Positions 60,920 to 64,000 of a stretch of 64,000 bases of DNA are shown piece after piece (position 1 is the first letter of the stretch; each line of letters starts with the position of its first letter). A program made the translations under genes and the position numbers. The stretch spans positions 337,409,250 through 337,473,249 of the forward strand of contig CATIUR010000001.1 of assembly GCA_949592205.1 (NCBI GenBank), read 5' to 3'. The DNA is from Helichrysum umbraculigerum. Lineage: Eukaryota > Streptophyta > Magnoliopsida > Asterales > Asteraceae. Below the pieces are notes generated by a model. It saw only the letters and a program-made list of their open reading frames with translations, did not search any database and had not been told where the DNA came from.

Positions 60920-62954
60920 CTAAGTAGTTTGACGTTTAAAAGTAAAATAAAATTCTGATGTTGTAAACTTAAAACTTGTAATCTCCAATAAACCCTTTCT
61001 GGTTTGCAAGCCCACTCCAAAACTGTTGTTTTCCTTGAGCAGGCCCAATAATGCATTATATCCGATTCTTCTTCTTCTGTTCCTGTACACAGCCCAAAAT
61101 GATTTTATATCCAGCCCATATGCATTTTTAAGAGCCCGGTTCCTATGCTGACCCATATAATTCACAAGATGGTTTCCAAGACATTCACCAACTCTCCTGT
61201 TTTTAAAACAATAACTTGGAGTTAATGAATTCACCATAGTCCACTTCTGCACGATTTCATTCTCTGAATTGACCATCCTTTGACTAGTATACTTAATTAC
61301 ATGCCCAAGTGATTTAATATTTCTCAAACAACCATTTGAACTAACATTTGGCCAATATGCACCATCTTTGAAATCCAATATTTTCACCATAATCATATTC
61401 AAAACATCACATTTGAAATATAGATTCCCATTGCTGTAGTATATCTTTGCAGTCTGACCCGGACCCAAAAAACCACCATTAACCATTTGACTATTCCTGC
61501 TTTGACTCACCAAAGTCAACTTTTCATTAATTTTCTCTGTAATTGTACCACCATTTTTGCTTGTCTTAACAGCTTTACAAAGACATAGTTGACCCAGTAA
61601 AGTCAAAACCAACTATCCTGTGTAACAACAAACTTATATTTCCCCAGCAACAAAACTTGCCATATTCCGAGCATACTGCCTTCTATTATACTAATTTGAA
61701 AATTCCGTTGTACTACTGTAAACCAGCACATACAACAGTAATGCAGATATACGGTAGACAAACCCAACCACTGCTTTTTATACTTGAACATGTAGTAGCT
61801 ATCAAGGTACACCAAATATTTGCAATGCCAATTATAGTGACCATAATTACTCCATAAATACATTACCAGCAATTGAACAAGCCACATCAGTCCTCTCCAT
61901 TTCCCTTCTTGTAAACAACAAACCAGACCCATATGACACCATTTTTTAGATTTAGAATAACTCCTATTGTGTATTGCAGCCATGAACCAAAGTGCCCAGA
62001 ATCCATAAGAGCATGTGTAATACAGGACTCTGACATCAAACTCTAGACCTAAGCAGGAAGGAATGCAACATTGACATACACTCCTGTTATCATTCCAAAA
62101 TTGGGAATAACCTTGACTCTTATGGTAGCCTAGTACATGCAAATGGGTCATAACTTTCTGCCAAACACCATCAATGTAAGAGTATCTTCTAACACTACTC
62201 TTAACAGAAAAGTTCACCAAATGCATTACTATCTCACCTCCAAATGAAAGCTTAAGCACAAAATACACTCTTAGGAAAAAGGGAAAGTTTTTCATCCTTA
62301 CTACTCCTTTAAAAGAGATTAATGTGCCGTACCCCTGCACATTAACGAATGTCTCCAAACCTATGCAGCTATTTCCAATGAACCATTTATCAAAAACCCT
62401 TTTAGCTTGTGAATCATTACAAACCTAAAAGTTTTAAAGCATACACTAAAACTGATTTTTGAAAGATTTGGAACAATAGTTGCTGAAACTACCCAACTCC
62501 TCCTTTGATCACCTTCAATCCCACGCACCCAAGATAATGTGGACTGACTCAATAGGACACAACACTCCTTACCAGCTGACCAGTAGACTAAATCCATGCT
62601 ATCTATCTTTAACCCTTGCCTGCATTTCAGCACAAAGGCACTCCATCTACTCCTTATCACAAGCAGTTTCAACAAAGCATGACTTATCTCAATGGCATTC
62701 CTATATAATCCTATAGCCATAGGTTTTGGAAATCTAAAAAAGGTAAAATAAGATGTAGAATAAAAACACACATCCTTCCTTATAACACCCAGGGTAGCTA
62801 AAATAATGCTAAACTCCAGCACCAGTATAAGATTAATCACCCCATTCCTACATGGTGCTCCTTTGCCTATAAGCCAAATGTCAAAGTAACAAAAATGCCA
62901 CTTGAACCAATCTTTGATATCACTCATTCTTTTATAGCTCACACACACACACAC
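60920..62954 (-). other. Three abutting unrecognised minus-strand ORFs
   Basis: ORFs at 62361-62954 (197 codons), 61603-62358 (251) and 60920-61612 (230) cover the stretch almost without gap, each in a different frame. The translations are rich in Trp, Tyr, Cys and Phe and match no family I know. They lie downstream of a LINE ORF2 tail on the same strand. They could be a LINE 3' region, a degenerate single gene, or chance openness. Copies of short phrases (ggtgctggag, taccctgg, ataag) recur at 62784-62830 and 63140-63190, which favours repeat-derived sequence. Confidence 0.3.
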
Positions 62955-63406
62955 AAACTTTTTGACTTAACATATCAGAAAATCTAAAAGGGAACACCTC
63001 TATCCATCTCCCCGTCTTCTTTCCCAACCCAAACCACCCAAAATGACAAAAGATATACCAGTAGGTTGACACTTTTTATATTCTAGGTTTAGGGGATATA
63101 AAATATTTGAAAATAAACACAGAATTAAAAAACCACCTTATAACATCCAGGGTACCTAATATGCTAACCTCCAGCACCATATATATTTTCACCCATTCCC
63201 TATATGTGCCTTGTAAAAAGTACAAAATACTACAAACTCACTGATGATACTCACATTGACTCTGTTTTGACTCAAAATATGGAACCATAAGTTAGATTCC
63301 ATATCCACTTGAATTAAAGACATTTGACACTGACCATGCACAACTACCCAATTTCTCCTTATAACTTCAACCCAACCCATCCACCCATTTTTTGTTAAAC
63401 TTGTTA

Positions 63407-63751
63407 TCATTTAACCAGGGTTTTTTGCCTTACGCCCTTACTTGCATCATTCACATGATTTTCCAAATGCAGATCCCAGATTTCAGCAGCTTCATGAGAT
63501 TGTTTTGAATCCCTTATCTTCAAACCCATCAACTTCAGCTTGACAGTCTTTTTTATCTGCTCAAGAAGTTTATCAACTGGTCTTGATTTGTTTTGGAACA
63601 GTCTAAAATTCCTTTCCTGCCATACAAAATATACACAGTCACCCGGGATCAGTCTTTGAATCACACTCCAAATAGACTTATTGATAGGCCTATTTTGGAT
63701 GTATTCAATAATCTCTTCCCAAGTGTTTGGAGCAGCATCCAACCTACACAT
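63407..63751 (-). pseudogene. LINE (L1-type) ORF2 C-terminal fragment
   Basis: The 114-codon ORF includes SVIQRLIPGDCVYFVWQERN, RLFQNKSR and LLEQIKKTVKLKLMGLKIRD. This is the conserved end of plant LINE reverse transcriptases downstream of the zf-RVT region (YxIWQERNxRxF). No endonuclease or RT core is in view to the right, so it is 5'-truncated or interrupted, which is usual for LINE copies. Minus strand. Confidence 0.75.
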
Positions 63752-63835
63752 TTCCCTTACATGACTCTAGATTTCATTTGGGTAATCACACTTAAATAAT
63801 AAGTGGTTATGACTATCCATTTGAACTTAACAAAA

Positions 63836-64000
63836 AGTAGGAATGGCAATGGAGCGGGTTCGGTGCGGGGGTGTCAGCCCCAACCCCACCCCCATTATTT
63901 TAAGCAATCTCCATCCCCACCCCAAACCCCAGCGGGGTATTATCGGGGCGGTCCATCCGGGGAATTGCTTACCCTAATGTCCAACAGGGTCTTATCGGGG
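63836..64000. repeat. G/C-rich repeat at the right edge
   Basis: Imperfect alternation of gcggggt, ccccaccccc and tatcgggg phrases, unlike the AT-rich surroundings. It resembles the G/C-rich ends of the Mutator-like unit at 48201-48952 and may be the edge of another such element cut by the window. Confidence 0.4.

Overview
This is plant nuclear DNA, almost certainly from a eudicot. The evidence is a spliced cytosolic ribosomal protein L31 gene with GT-AG introns, a plant-specific leucine-rich-repeat secreted protein, and large Ty3/Gypsy (Tekay and Athila type) and Ty1/Copia retrotransposons. The character of the repeats suggests Asteraceae, but that is a guess. About 44 kb of the 64 kb is nested LTR retrotransposon sequence. 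Only two ordinary host genes look intact: RPL31 (55.1-56.2 kb, +) and the LRR protein (58.1-59.2 kb, -). Layout: 1-848 holds minus-strand Copia LTR debris. RE1 (849-11035, +, target-site duplication gctca) is a structurally complete Tekay-type chromovirus. Its two 2317-bp LTRs differ at two positions by eye, its gag-pol frame is open, and an extra coiled-coil ORF precedes gag. The Copia debris and RE1 appear to lie inside RE2 (visible part 11041-28306, -), an Athila-related element whose frame reads gag, protease, then a roughly 650-residue unrecognised acidic/helical domain. I find no reverse transcriptase, RNase H or integrase in it. RE2's gag is split by RE3 (15918-24776, +, duplication cggag), a Tekay-like element with near-identical LTRs but a pol already full of stops and frameshifts. 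RE2 seems to have landed in an older Tekay-like LTR, whose right half is 28307-29155. RE4 (29757-44659, -, duplication gatgt) is a nearly complete Athila element of about 15 kb with gag-pol, an env-like ORF with two breaks, and a U3-like motif array placed between integrase and the env-like ORF. From 44.8 to 54.8 kb lies a patchwork of minus-strand fragments of unrelated host genes: N-myristoyltransferase, PrmC/HemK methyltransferase, branched-chain aminotransferase, HSP90, eIF3G, a WD40 protein and a PEPR-like receptor kinase. This looks like gene capture by Helitron-like elements. The HSP90 piece sits inside a separate small Mutator-like element with a 10-bp duplication. The right end (60.9-64 kb) has a LINE ORF2 tail and unrecognised minus-strand ORFs. 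Best candidates for something new: (1) RE2 as a gag-protease-X element lacking pol; (2) clusters of CG-containing palindromic motifs in the LTRs of four unrelated elements here; (3) RE4's internal copy of that cluster ahead of the env-like gene, suggesting a second promoter. All calls are by reading the sequence and translations; no database search was run.
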